64,000 bases of DNA, from NCBI GenBank assembly GCA_029204225.1, contig CM055101.1:64070671-64134670 (forward strand). Direction: 5' to 3'. The position numbers and the translations under genes were made by a program. The DNA is from Diphasiastrum complanatum. Lineage: Eukaryota; Streptophyta; Lycopodiopsida; Lycopodiales; Lycopodiaceae. Positions 13,220 through 24,493 of the stretch are shown here, one piece after another. The first letter of the stretch is position 1. Every line of letters starts with the position of its first letter. The notes below the pieces were generated by a model. That model was not told where the DNA came from. It was given only the letters and a program-made list of their open reading frames with translations, and did no database searches.

Positions 13220-14391
13220 ACGAAGCCATGAATTTTATTTTCAAGGTGGGAGACTGCTAGGAGTGACAACAAAGGGCCAGCAGTTGGCTGACCAGTTTTG
13301 AACAAAAATTTGCAGGCTTTTGTTAGCCGATATTTTCGCACGGAAAATCGGGCTAATATTGAAGTTTAAGTTTGCAATAATTGAAAAAACCGGCATGTAA
13401 GACCCAGTTATTAGAGGAAAATCGGCACAAATTTGCCTTTGGGTCCCAGCCCGTCCTAAAGTGGCTAGACACAGTTTAAAAGTAAGAAACTGCTTTTCGA
13501 AAAAACCGTCAAAAATATTTTGTGGTCAAGTTTTGTAAGACCGAGCCAAAAGTGCCAGTCTACCTAGAATTGGGTCCCAGCCCGTCCTAAATGAGGCTAG
13601 AGAAAATTTTGCGGCCTTAGAAATGGCCGGTAAATATTTTACGGCTTTTCAAAAAAATGGCCAGTTGTAAAAAAATAGCCGGTATGACCGTGCTAAAATC
13701 TCACCATGTACTGAGTCCATTTTTACTAATATATGATCACTCAGTGTATTTTTTAGGGAAACCGTGTTGTCGTGGGAGCCCTGGTCATGAATGCCAAAAA
13801 AAGTCAACCATAGAAGAAAAAGACCGAGAAAGAAAAGTTTCGGGTAAAAACGAGACCGAAAAATATGGATACAGTGTCAAGGAGTCACAGAGACCTTAAC
13901 GGCAAAGTTTGGGCAATTTACGGGGCCAAGTGGTTACCCAACAGGCCAAAAATCCAGACAAATGAGCAGTAGGCGCACGGCCCTTGAAAAAACGAAGAAA
14001 GGCCAAAAACGAAGGTACCCAAAGAAAAAATGAAGGCCGCCTACTAAAAATAGGGGTTGAAAAAGGGCCTCACCCAAAATTTGGATATTAAATGCCAAAA
14101 CACCTTGGAGGCTAAAAAATTTGGGAGGTACACTCACTAGCCATTGACATTTTGGGCTTCTAGGGTGTACAAAAGGGGAAACTTAAATGGCCTCCCTAGC
14201 CTTTGACAAAAATGGCATCTTGGCTAGTTTTGGAAGAGGGCCCTGAATGCATCACTCCCCCACTCTCTTATGGAGGCCACTAGGTGTACTATCAAATGGG
14301 TTGAGGACAAATGGCAAAGAGGGCTTGAAGGGCATGAAAATTGGCAAAGCTTCGTTTTGAAGGGGGACACTTGGGTTTTCCTATAAAAAGG

Positions 14392-14399
14392 AGCCAACT
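14392..14399 (+). promoter_or_regulatory. LTR TATA box
   Basis: TATAAAAA in the context CCTATAAAAAGGAGCCAACT, about 1.07 kb into the LTR and conserved in the right copy. It is the likely U3/R promoter of the element. Confidence 0.7.
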
Positions 14400-14406
14400 C
14401 TTTGTA

Positions 14407-14530
14407 TTTGAGAGTGTGTGTAAAATGTGTGTTGAGAGTTAGTGTTGAGGGGATATGTGTAAAATGTGTGTTGAGAGTTAGTGTTGAGGTTATGTGTGTT
14501 GAGAGTTAGCATGTGTGTAAGTGGGATGTT
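14407..14530 (+). repeat. LTR minisatellite, about two units
   Basis: GTGTAAAATGTGTGTTGAGAG occurs twice, each followed by TTAGTGTTGAGG. The right LTR has four such units. Confidence 0.85.
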
Positions 14531-16483
14531 GAGAGGTAATTCTGTTTGGTGAGAGAGATGGATTGTGCTTTCCTTTTCTTCCATGCTTGAAATGGATGTT
14601 TGGTGAATGCTTAAGTTGGAGAGTTCAATATTGATTCTTGTTCTCACTTTATGTAGTACTTGTGGATCGATACCTGGTTAGTAATGCTTGTTTCATAGTT
14701 GTTGATGCATCGTTAGTGTAGTTACATTTATGTTGAGGGAGTGGGTGTTTCATTGATTAGTGTTTTTGGGTGTTAAGTAGGGTAGTTACTTCTTGCTATC
14801 TTACTTTGGTTTTAGGTTGTGGTGGTAGTCTCTCACACATCAGAAGAATAGTGGATGCTTGTTTCTTACTCATTGTTGGTTGGTAGAATGTGTTGAGAGT
14901 TGGAGGGTTTCAATGTTTAAGAGGGTTTAGTGTTTGCACTTGTTTGTGAGGTGACTATCATTGCTCATCATATGTTTGAAAGATTTTGGTCTATTGACGG
15001 ATTAATGCCATTGTGAAATGCAAATGTGTGTTAGTTCTATTTTTGGTTTACTCCATATTAGGATGTGTGATTGAAAGGCAATCACCTTGTTTTGTAGGGT
15101 TGAAAGAATGGCATGGTTGTTTGGGGATGAGGGAATGTCAACTAATGTTTAGTAACCGTTGAGAGGTTGATTGGTGAATGTGCATCGTATACTCGTTATT
15201 CTCAAAGCAAGAAGTTGTGGAGAAGGCTTATACGTCTTTGTGCATTCGCTGTCACATCTTGTTGGAGGTTGCCCCATCAACTGCTCACTGCCTTTGCCTC
15301 TGTGTGCCCTCGGAGCGGCCGTTTTTGCCTGTCTGCAGCTGTTTCTGCTTGCCTTGACCTGCCTACTCCTACTCCTCGCTGCCTACACATGTCTACGACC
15401 CTCTGTCAAGCCTGCCTGCGGCCACCTGTGGGCTACCTGCTGGCCCTATGATCTACTGTGGCCCTGTACTACCTGCCCCTGCGACCTACCTGCCTCGCGA
15501 TCTGTTGCGGCGCACTGTCTGCCTACGGCCACCTGTGGGCTACCTGCCTACCTTGCGATTTGTTGTGGCCTGCCCTGCCCTGCCCTACTACTGATCTGCC
15601 CTCTATTTGTGACCTACTACCTGTCTGCAGCCAGTTCTCAAGCTGTTTTTTCCTGCAGCCGCCTACTGTACCTACCTACGGCGTGGAATCATCTACGAAC
15701 GGAATCCTGTGGCCTGTTTTTGGGCTCCCCTGTCTACTACGATCTGCGACGACCTGCCTCATTGTCCATGTGCTAGCTGTGAAATGTGCGACAACCTGCG
15801 GAATGTTTTTGGCAGTCTATGGAAAGGTGTTTTCCAGTTCTTTGCTCTCATTGTCCATCCATGTGTTGGCATAAACGACAAGCTCAATCGATCGGTTTGA
15901 AGTCTGAAGACAAACGAAAGTGGTTCAAAGCATTCATGACTAGCATCTCTTTGACTTTACGGCTACCTAATTACACATTAAGGTAACCGAGTACTTGACC
16001 TATGCACTGTCTATTCATTTCAGTTCCATGAAGTTCTGTTGGCCAATCCCTTCGTCGTATGATATCATAGCTTTATTGTATCTCAAAGGTGGCTTAAGGC
16101 AATACTAGTTGAGTGTGATGCCTTAAAGTATAGCAAAGCATGTTTTCCTTGTAAGCTTACATTAGTTATGAAGACAAGGAAATGGAAATATCTTCGCAAT
16201 GTAGGATCTTTTGGTTTCAATAAGATCATGAATGATTTTTGAGGTTCTATCAATGTGTACTTAATTTTCAGGTTGGAGTCCGTACTCAGACAATGTTTCA
16301 CACGTGTGAAACCATAAAGTACACTTACCTTCAATTAATGATTGTTCTTGTTAGGATTTTGTGTCTAGAATTGTTCTAGATTGATCTTAATCTGAAGTAG
16401 ATTGATAGATCAAGTAATCTGACAACCAATCTCTCTTGAGGATCAGATTAGGATCCACTCTTGGTCCTTTTTGTACTTTTTGC

Positions 16484-17766
16484 ACAAGTCTCAACCTTAT
16501 CAATTGATTGCAGGACGATTGTATCGTTGTGGATCAGACAATATTCTACGTAGATGTGTTTTACTTCATGAAATACCTGAATTAATCACGTTTTCACATG
16601 ATGGCATGGGTGGAGGACACTTTTCTATAGATATTACTGTTCACAAACTTTTGCAATCAGGTTGTTGGTGGCCTATGCTTCATAAGGACACAGAAAATTA
16701 TATTCAGACATATGATGTTTGCCAGCGAGCACGATGGCCTACTAGACAGAACTATGAACCCTTACATCCGGTTTTATCGAAAGCGACATTTGAAAAATGA
16801 GAACTAGATTATGTTGGTCTCATTCATCCTGTCACGCGAGGATCTCAGGCCCGATACATTATCGTAGCAACTGATTATATGACCAAGTGGGTTGAAGCCA
16901 TGGTTGTCAAAGTTGCCGATGCAAAATCTACGACCAAGTTTCTCTATGAAAATATTATTATCAGATTTGGATGTCCGATCGAGATTGTTAGTGATTGGGG
17001 TACACACTTTGTTAATCAAAGGATAAAGTATTTACTGGAAGATTTTTTTGTTATACACAGATTTAGTACTCGTTACTATCCTAGAGAGAATGGCCAAGCT
17101 GAATCTTCCAATAAGATTCTCTGCACTATTATGACGAAATCAGTTGAAGCGAGTCGGTCTGATTGGGAACATAAAGTGCATGCAGCATTATGGACATTTA
17201 GAATCGTTTACAAAAGTAGTACAAACCAAACACCCTTTCAACAAGTTTATGGTCAAGATGTTGTCATGCCGATTGATATTTTTATACCATCTTTACGCAT
17301 AGTAGCAATAGAGCGTTTAAATGATGATAAGTCTTTACAACTACGTCATGAAGCGTTGCACAAATTGCGTGAAACAAAATTGATGGTAGTTCATGCGTTA
17401 GCAACAGAGAAAGCTCGCCACAAGGCATGGCACGATTGTCGATTGCACAAAAAAGATTTGAAAGTAGGAGATCTCGCACTGATGTACAAAACCAAGCTGA
17501 TCAAGAGAAAATTGAAGTTTACCGATGAAGGCCCATATGAAGTGAAGGAAATCCTGAACTATGAATCAGTGATTCTTGAGCACTTGGACAGAAAACATTT
17601 TGATACTCCTATGAATGGCAACCAATTAAGCAAGTTTTGGCAGTCTGCTCCACCAATTCAACAAGCTTTGAATGCCTTTCTTGTGGGAGTTGGAAACTCT
17701 ATGGACACTTTAGAAGGGCGCCCTCCTACTAGGTCCCATTGCCCAAGTTGTGCACCAATAAAGTGA
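16484..17766 (+). pseudogene. Ty3/gypsy integrase, nearly intact
   Basis: This would encode the retroelement enzyme that joins cDNA to host DNA. One frame runs from about 16471 to 17766 with a single TGA at 16798, in a position normally Trp. The HH part of the zinc-binding region is present, but the first Cys of the CC pair is Tyr (IQTYDVCQ). The catalytic D, D and E are all visible in VATDYMTKW, VSDWGTHF (Arg to Trp after the second D) and ENGQAESS. A chromo-like basic C-terminus follows. Coding similarity begins abruptly at the CACAAGTCT word at about 16484; everything upstream of integrase is absent. Dead by nonsense mutation and truncation. Confidence 0.85.
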
Positions 17767-18420
17767 TATGGTTCAAGGTTGAGGCCCAAGGTTTAGAAAA
17801 ATAGTCATCCAATGACTTTCTAACACCTCTCTAGGTTCCATACCTCCATCCAAGGCATAGACACCTACCTGCCCTTAATCATGGACACTAGTACCTTAAT
17901 CCAAGGCACCTATCCTTAATACTAAGGGTATCCCTTATCCAAGGGTCACGTGACTCCATACCTCTGACTAAGGTATAGTCACTTGTCTGCCCTTCTCCAA
18001 GGGCACATACCCTTAATCCTAAGGGTACCTTGCCATTTAGCCTCCAACACTAAATGGACTAATAGGGGTCTGAAGTACTGCTAGTTACATAGGTATGTAA
18101 CACCAAGCCATGCCATGTGAAGCAAGAGGAGAATAGAGAAACTGGTAACCAAAACCCAATATGTCGACGGGAGAATCTCCACCTCATTATATAGAGAGTA
18201 GAGTCTTGTGCATGAAACCATGCAATCTCCATGCAGGTCAACTATAAATAGATCACATCTCTTCATGCAGTCTTCCTGCCTATATCCGTCACACAAAGAT
18301 GCAATATTCCATATGTTTCAATTAGAGTGTCTGGGTCCTCTCAAGGTAATTAGTCACAAACAGGCGTGACCGGTAATCTTGAACACTGAAGGGCTGGTCA
18401 ATCAAACTTCTATTGTCATA
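17767..18420 (+). other. LTR-like segment after the integrase
   Basis: Repeated words of the type CCAAGG(G)CA...CCTTAATC(C)TAAGGGTA occur between 17840 and 18040. A TATA box, TATAAATA, lies at 18243-18250. Position just behind integrase suggests the U3 of that element's 3' LTR, but the ends are not defined. Confidence 0.4.
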
Positions 18421-19075
18421 TGTTGCTGCAGCCGATCTGGAAATATATCAAATGGATGAATAGATAGCTTAGTTGAATGGGGTTATCAAGGAAGATGTCT
18501 ACATGATACAATTCGAAGGTTCCATTATCGAAAGCAAAAACAATCATGTATGTAAACTCCATAAAACTCTTTACAGCTTGAAGCAATACTAGAGCATGGT
18601 TCTAGAGGATGTCGGCTTCAAGTCAGTGCAACATTTTTTTTATTATTGTCACTTTGTACATAGACGACACACTTCTCTTTCAGTAATAGTGTCAAACTAA
18701 TAAAAGATAAGAAATGAATGTTGTCTTCAGAATTCGACATGATAGATTTGGCGAAGCTCAATACTGTCTAGGTATTCAAATCTAAAGAGACAAGAAGCAT
18801 AAGTTAATCTATATTACTCAGCAAATATACATTTACAACATGTTGATTAAAAATAATTTGACGAGTTGTAAGTGAGCTCACTCACCAATGGGCCCAGGAC
18901 TCAAATTGTTGAAGGATTAGTGTCCTCAGATGATAGAGGAGAAGGAGCAGATGTGTGAGTACCCTTGTCATTCGATAACAGATTCACTTACGTACACAAT
19001 GATCTATACCACACTAGACATAGATTTTGTTGTCAGTTCCTTAAGTCAATTGATAACTAATTCTGGATTTATACA
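18421..19075 (+). pseudogene. Ty1/copia RT and pre-RNase H remnant
   Basis: Translation in shifting frames gives successive copia RT landmarks: DLEIYQMD, LNGVIKEDVYM, CKLHKTLYSLKQ, the catalytic LYIDDTLLF, a GEAQYCLGIQI block, and a degraded TSC...SPMGPGLKL...EEKEQMCEYP region. Many stops and frameshifts are present. This is an old fragment, unrelated to the gypsy integrase just before it. Confidence 0.8.
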
Positions 19076-19085
19076 TTGGAAGGCT

Positions 19086-19654
19086 GGAATGAAATTTTAG
19101 CAAATATTGTAGTGAAGCAAGTTTATAAGGGATCAAGTACATCGATTTAAAAGAACGAGTCATACAGATTGTGTTTTGCTACGGTTTGGGGTTGTATCCA
19201 TATAACCAAGTGAATACTTGGGAGCTTTTATAGTGAATCGGTTTTAGCATTAATTCAAACTCAGTTCGGAATCGTAATATTTTATAAATAGATGCGGCAT
19301 GGCTAATTAGAACGATGATTGCCTATTTCCAACTTGTTTAGGAAAAGTGATAAGTAAATAAATTTTGTTTCGTACTGATTTAGAATGTGTTGTATGGAGA
19401 GAATTGTAGGTTGGGTAGTTTATATTTTGTTGAGTTAGATTTATTAAACGACTATAAGGAATCATCAAGTTTTTTGAAGTGTTTCTTACCAGTTTTGTCA
19501 TTATGAAGCGTATTAATTGGACCCGACCTTTGTGAAACACCAGAGCGGGGAGTCCACCATCCGCGGTTGAAATACACCGCCTTGGTTAAAGTGTCACACT
19601 AGTCACACCTGTCGTCGGTACTGTCTAGAGAAATACCTAGACCGGACGGTCGTC
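19086..19654 (+). repeat. Left LTR, second part
   Basis: It matches about 28505-29084: TGGAATGAAATTTT and GGATCAAGTACATCGATTT near the start, and GTCGGTACTGTCTAG and GAAATACCTAGACC near the end. Similarity stops at CGAAAA. The internal protease frame begins at once. Confidence 0.85.
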
Positions 19655-19669
19655 GAAAATACCACCGTT

Positions 19670-20410
19670 TTGAGACCACCCACGACCAGAACACTGGAGC
19701 CACCTACAATAGGGAAAGTAGATGCGGAGTTGTTAGATCGCTACTGCCCTAAGGTAGATGTACTCATAGATGGCCTAGTTATTTCAGGGGCCATAGTTGA
19801 TGTCGGGTCAACAGTTAACATCATAAGTCTAGAACTTTCAGACCGCCTTGGTTTTACTCTAGAACCCGCTACCTTGACAGCCTTGAAGCTAGCCAACAAC
19901 TCAATGATCAAACCAGAGGGCGAGCTTAAGAATGTACCCATTACTGTGGCTAACAAGACCATTCAAGTGGACTTTTACGTCATGAGGATGTATGCCGGGA
20001 ATCGGGGGTACTCTATACTGCTAGGACGGCCATGGCTCAGGCTTAGCAACTGCACCGTCGACATCCCTGCAGGAGTACTGATTTTTGGAAGGGGTAGAGA
20101 GCGTACCATAGTTGACGGTTATCCCGAGGTGCCTCAGTCAGAAAGAGCATCCATACCTTCGTCTGAGTGGGAGGAGGTCACGAGTAGTGAGGAAAATAAT
20201 GAGTCCACTACGAGTGAAGATGAACCAAAATTGAGATCAGTACTGGACATAGAGTGGAACACTCCAGAAGAGCGGCCTCCCAAAGTTCGAGACGCCGATA
20301 CTTGTCTGATAAACCTAGGAACCCTAGAAGAGCCCAAGAACATCAAAATAGGTGCTTCCCTAGGCATTGGAAAAAAAGAAGAATACGAACGGCTGTGTAG
20401 AAAGTACTAG
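19670..20410 (+). pseudogene. Gypsy retropepsin-like protease domain
   Basis: The frame is open for 246 codons to a TAG at 20408 and continues in the same frame into RT, so protease and RT once formed one polyprotein with a single CAG-like to TAG change. The flap/active-site strand reads ISGAIVDVGSTVNIIS. The usual D-[ST]-G is D-V-G, a change expected to abolish aspartic protease activity. GYSILLGRPWLRLSNC supplies the second hallmark. An acidic Ser/Glu-rich spacer follows. The gag that normally precedes is absent. Confidence 0.75.
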
Positions 20411-21100
20411 CATATTTTGGCCTGGCACTACTCAGATTTGAAGGAGATTCCACCCGATCTAGTGAATCATACAATACCACTGAAGGAGGGAGCCAAACCT
20501 ATACGACAAAACCAACGTCAGCTACCCTACCACCTAAAGGAAGGAGTATACATTGAACTCGAGAGACTTCGAAATGCTGGTCTGATATTTCCGGTAGAGA
20601 ACACTGAGTGGTGCTCCCCAATAGTACCTCGCACCAAGAAGAACTCTACACGCATTCGCGTATGTGTGGATTATAAGAGGTTGAACAAACAGACTAAGAA
20701 GGACTACTACCCATTGCCGTTCATAAACCAAGTCCTAGAAGAAATGGCGGGAAGAGACCAGTACTCTTTTATGGATTGTTTCGCGGGCTACAATCAGATA
20801 GCCATAGCAGAAGAGGATAAATTGAAGACTACCTTCACAACCACATTTGGGGTTTTCGCTTACCACGTCATGCCCTTTGGGTTGACTAATGCCCCTGGAA
20901 TCTATCAAAGGTTTATGAACAAGCACTTCGAAGATATCTTAGACGAAAACCTCAACATTTTTATAGATGACATCTGTGGGACAACCACCGTCACAAAACA
21001 TCTCACCATGCTAGAGAAGTGTTTTCAGAAGTGCGCAGTGACCTGTATAGCCTTGAATGCTAACAATTGCCTATTCGGACCTCCAAAGAAAGCCGCCTAA
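20411..21100 (+). pseudogene. Gypsy reverse transcriptase, 3'-truncated
   Basis: In frame with the protease. RT landmarks in order are an AWHYSDLKEIPP entry segment, RIRVCVDYKRLN, DYYPLPFINQ, YSFMDCFAGYNQI, MPFGLTNAP and the catalytic FIDD. The palm is complete, but the frame ends just after LFGPPKKAA. The thumb and the canonical RNase H expected next are missing: the sequence jumps to pre-integrase linker (WETDHLRELL near 21150). This is an internal deletion of about 1 kb inferred from family architecture. Confidence 0.85.
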
Positions 21101-21363
21101 ATTGCAGGGGTTAAACGATTGTATTTGTGAGTTGGGAGGGGTTACTGAAACAGACGATGAGTGGGAGACTGATCACTTAAGAGAACTTTTGAGGGTAGAC
21201 GTTGACACAATTCCTGAGTGGTATACAGCTTTAGCAACCTACCAATCCACCCACAGTAGAGACACCCAGCACTATGACGATTCCAGAAAAATGAAAGCTA
21301 CGTCTACAAGCCCTAAAGTTTGCTTTAATAGGGGGCACACTGTACAGATGAGGTGTAGAAGGG

Positions 21364-22462
21364 TTGTATCGAAGATGCATCACTCCTGAAGAAGCCAAAT
21401 TTATACTAGAGGAATGTCACGATTCTGCCTGTGGGGGCCACTTTGCCAGCCAACTCACAAGGCAAAAAATTCAGAGGGCGGGTTACCGGTGGTCGACACT
21501 ATTCCAAGATGCTCATTTACATTCCCGGAACTGCGACACCTGTCAACGACTTGACAAGATGGATAATAGGGTGCGATCGTTAGTTCCAATACAGGCATGT
21601 CTCCCCTTTGAAAAATGGGGCATCGACTTCATGGCCCAATACACCCAACTTCATCTAGCCAAAAACATTATATCATAGTGGCCACTGACTATTTTTAAAA
21701 GTGGGCCGAGGCACGAGCTGTGGCCAAAGACAATGCAAAATAAAACGCTTGGTTTTTATTAGAACAGGTGATAGGCCGGTTCGGTACACCCAGAGAACTC
21801 ATCTCTGACAGGGGTACCCATTTCCTAAACAAAACTATCAAGGCTTTGACCGATCACTTGATGATCAAGCACCGGAAAAGCACACCCTACCACCCGCAAG
21901 CCAACGGTCAGGCTGAAAGCACGAACAAACAACTAGTGGGTATTCTAAGGAAAACCGTATCAGACCGACAGAGGGATTGGGACAAAAAACTGTATTCGGC
22001 ATTGTGGGCATATAATGCCACCTATAAGACCAGTATTAACCACACGTCCTATTTTCTAGTGTATGGCCAAGAATGTGTACTGCCAATAAAAATAGAGCTC
22101 CCATCCTTACGGTTTGCCATGAAGCACGACCTAGGAGAGAAAGAATCAATACAACCCCGACTGGACACTTTACAAGACCAGGACGAGCACCGAATAGTTG
22201 CCCTAAATCACCAAGAAACCCACAAAAGACGCATGAAGGAGATTCATGATAGGAACATGCGTGATTATCAGTTCAGGCAGGGGCAGTTAGTGTTGTTCTA
22301 CGACGCTAGACACGAGCTGATGCCTTAAAGGTTGGGGCCACGCTAGAACGGTCCATATGTAATAGTGAAACTGTATGAAAATAACACGGTTAAGCTAGCC
22401 GAGTTGAACGGTGAAATTTTTAAGCACCGAACCAACATAAACAAGATAAATGCTTGCCGTAG
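21364..22462 (+). pseudogene. Gypsy integrase of the large-LTR element
   Basis: The zinc-binding region (CHDSACGGHF ... NCDTCQR) is intact, with both H and both C. The core has D in VATDY, D in ISDRGTHF and E in ANGQAEST, so the catalytic triad survives. A frame change near 21665 and TAA codons near 21697 and 21741, plus TAA at 22326 and TAG later, break the frame. The C-terminal part ends about 22462. It is a different subfamily from the integrase at 16.5 kb. Confidence 0.85.
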
Positions 22463-22704
22463 TTAAAGAGAAGCCAAAGTCACCTGTACAGTATGTAACA
22501 CCTTTTCATGTTGACCTTTTTAGGTATCGGAGTGAACGACCTAGAAGCATCACAAATACTGGGAACACTCAGAGAATCAAAAGTAGCCCTAGTGAGCTTG
22601 TACATATACGTTGAATGGAAGGGTGCGAAAAACCAAAACAAAAATTCATAAAATCAAGAAAATTACAAAAAGATTATTGTTGGGATATGGAACTCACCTA
22701 GGAA

Positions 22705-23100
22705 CTTGGAATATATACGTTGACGGTAGACGGAGCCTGCAGACATTCGAATAGAGAAGGTGCCATAGGAGCAGTATTGTAGAATCCCAATGGGACTGAA
22801 CTAGCCAGTATAGGAGTCCTATTAGGGAAAGGATTCACGAACAGCACTGCCGAATACAAAGCCCTTCTAATCGGTCTACAAATGATCATGCGAGTTGCGC
22901 AAACTATAAGCAACCTCTGAATTATGGGGGATTCACAACTCCTAATCTAAGGTATGACTGGCGTATACCGACTCAAAAGTAGAACCTTATAGGCCTATGC
23001 AATTGCCATCAACGAATACACTAGAGAGTTTTCCCACATCGAATGGATGCATATTCCACGAGCACAGAACCAACGTGCTGATAGTTCTAGCAGCGATAGC
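22705..23100 (+). pseudogene. Second RNase H (RVT_3 / archaeal-type-like) downstream of integrase
   Basis: Codons in one frame read VDGACRHSNREGAIGAVL, STAEYKALLIGLQM, MGDSQLLI and IPRAQNQRADS. These four blocks hold the D-E-D-D residues of a type I RNase H of the RVT_3 kind, as known in Tat-lineage gypsy elements. Four in-frame stops interrupt it (after AVL, SNL, LLI and RTL). Its place after integrase is unusual compared with the RT-RNH-aRNH-INT order I know from Ogre/Retand elements. Confidence 0.75.
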
Positions 23101-23467
23101 CTACGACCATGATCATTACTGGCAATGTGAGCCAGGTAGGGTAGTCATTTCGCCTATAACCATTGCTGCAGAGCTATGGACAATCCTAAAAGCCCAAGCA
23201 TGGTATGGAGTTCGGTGGATCAGAAGTCTGATAAACCAAGTAGGTCTAGAGAATCCCCAACTCCTAGTCCAATTACATCAGTTAATGAGCCATGAACTAT
23301 CTAGAACTTGTTTGAGGTCACACCGTAGTATTAACCCATGGGTTAATGCACACGGCCTAAGTACATAGTAAAACCTTACCCCAACATGAACCTGATAGAT
23401 ACACACGGAAGGGGAGAGGGGATGTACAACTTAAAGATTTTTAGTACATTCAACACATTGTATATTC

Positions 23468-24493
23468 ATGTATATAAATGCTAAAACACAGGCGATGGAA
23501 TTCATTGCTGAAAAGAGAATGGAAGACCCACAGAGCAGTAATCAGCCCGAGCAACGCCATAGAAAACTGATGTGGTTCGTACTAAAGGAAGGACAGACCG
23601 ACATAGAAATCCAATGTCTGAAAGAAGAATTGAAGAAACAAAAGAACCTACGAATCAGAGCCACTAACAAGCTGGTTAGCACCAATAAAGAGCGAGATAC
23701 CTGGAAGCAGAAGTACAATGACCTCAAGGAGGCTAGCGAAAGATGGTAGATAAGCCATAGGGAGGGGTATAAAGGGCATGAAAAGATCCTAGCCAACACC
23801 AAGGTGGAACTAGCTGCAACCGAAACTACCGTAGCCATGCTAGCTAGGCAGTTACATGAGTATCAGAGAAAAGAAGCTGCAAGAGGACCAATCAGGCCTC
23901 AGAGTTTCCGCAACCCTTTACCCGCTTACCCTGTGCACCGCAAGAAAATTTTGTCGGACAGTCTGTTCTACAAAAATTTTGATGCTTACAGCTTATATCT
24001 ACCGCCCATGGAGTTTCCGCTAGATATCCAGGTTTTTGAGCTACGACCATCCATGAGTTTCGCCCTCAGATTCACATGGCCACTCATCCCAGGTAATTTT
24101 GAAAACTACAAAGATTTCTGTGAAAGCATATGTAGGTTCTCAGTTGTTGTCGCGCACCAGAAAGATGATATCATTAGATTGGCCGACCACTATGCCTACT
24201 GCCTACAGAATTGGTTACTACAACCTTGGGGCGCTAAGACTAAACCCACTAGGATTCACCTTACCAAATGGTGGTACAACCCCAATGAGTCCATGGAGTC
24301 AGGAGCGGACCTAGCATTGTACCTGCGGATGCGTGACAGAACCTCCAGGGAATGCAAAACCCTAAATGAGATGTTTTATTTTAAGTTCTTGGAAGGTGCC
24401 GATCCAGCCCTTGTGGATGTGGCAGAAGTGGACCCCAATTACACCGAGGAGTTGAAAAACCAACGGACGGAAATGTGCAGGAATGCACTGTAA
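23468..24493 (+). pseudogene. 3' accessory ORF with coiled coil
   Basis: A 341-codon frame from ATG 23468 is interrupted by one TAG at 23747. The first third is rich in Lys, Glu and Gln with heptad-like spacing (LKEELKKQKNLRIRATNKL). The last 180 residues are globular (FENYKDFCESICRFS, LADHYAYCLQNWL) and match no family I recognise. It sits between RNase H and the right LTR, where Tat-like elements carry an extra ORF; an envelope-like or capsid-like role would be a guess. It resembles in layout, though not in sequence, the minus-strand ORF at 11.1-13.2 kb. Confidence 0.5.

Larger units (their letters stand above)
13321..16076 (+). repeat. Left LTR, first part
   Basis: It matches 25629 to about 28492 almost throughout, with small indels. 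It contains a TATA box at 14392, a GT-rich minisatellite at 14407-14530 and a C-rich segment at 15290-15680 built of repeats around GGCCACCTGTGGGCTACC. Similarity breaks at ATCATAGCTTTA, where foreign sequence begins. The open frames at 15167-15874 come from this C-rich segment and have no counterpart protein that I recognise. Confidence 0.85.
16077..19085 (+). mobile_element. 3-kb insertion inside the left LTR
   Basis: The two LTR halves around this block are contiguous in the right LTR (junction near 28492-28505), so the block entered the left LTR after the element formed. It carries a gypsy integrase, an LTR-like segment with a TATA box, and a copia RT fragment, so it is composite. About eleven LTR bases present in the right copy at the junction are missing here. 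No flanking duplication was seen. Confidence 0.7.

Noticed and set aside
15167-15874. Long hydrophobic, Cys/Leu/Pro-rich open frames in the left LTR (also 27575-28404)
   Set aside because: Several frames are open at once in a C-rich tandem repeat; no recognisable domain and the frames change between copies.
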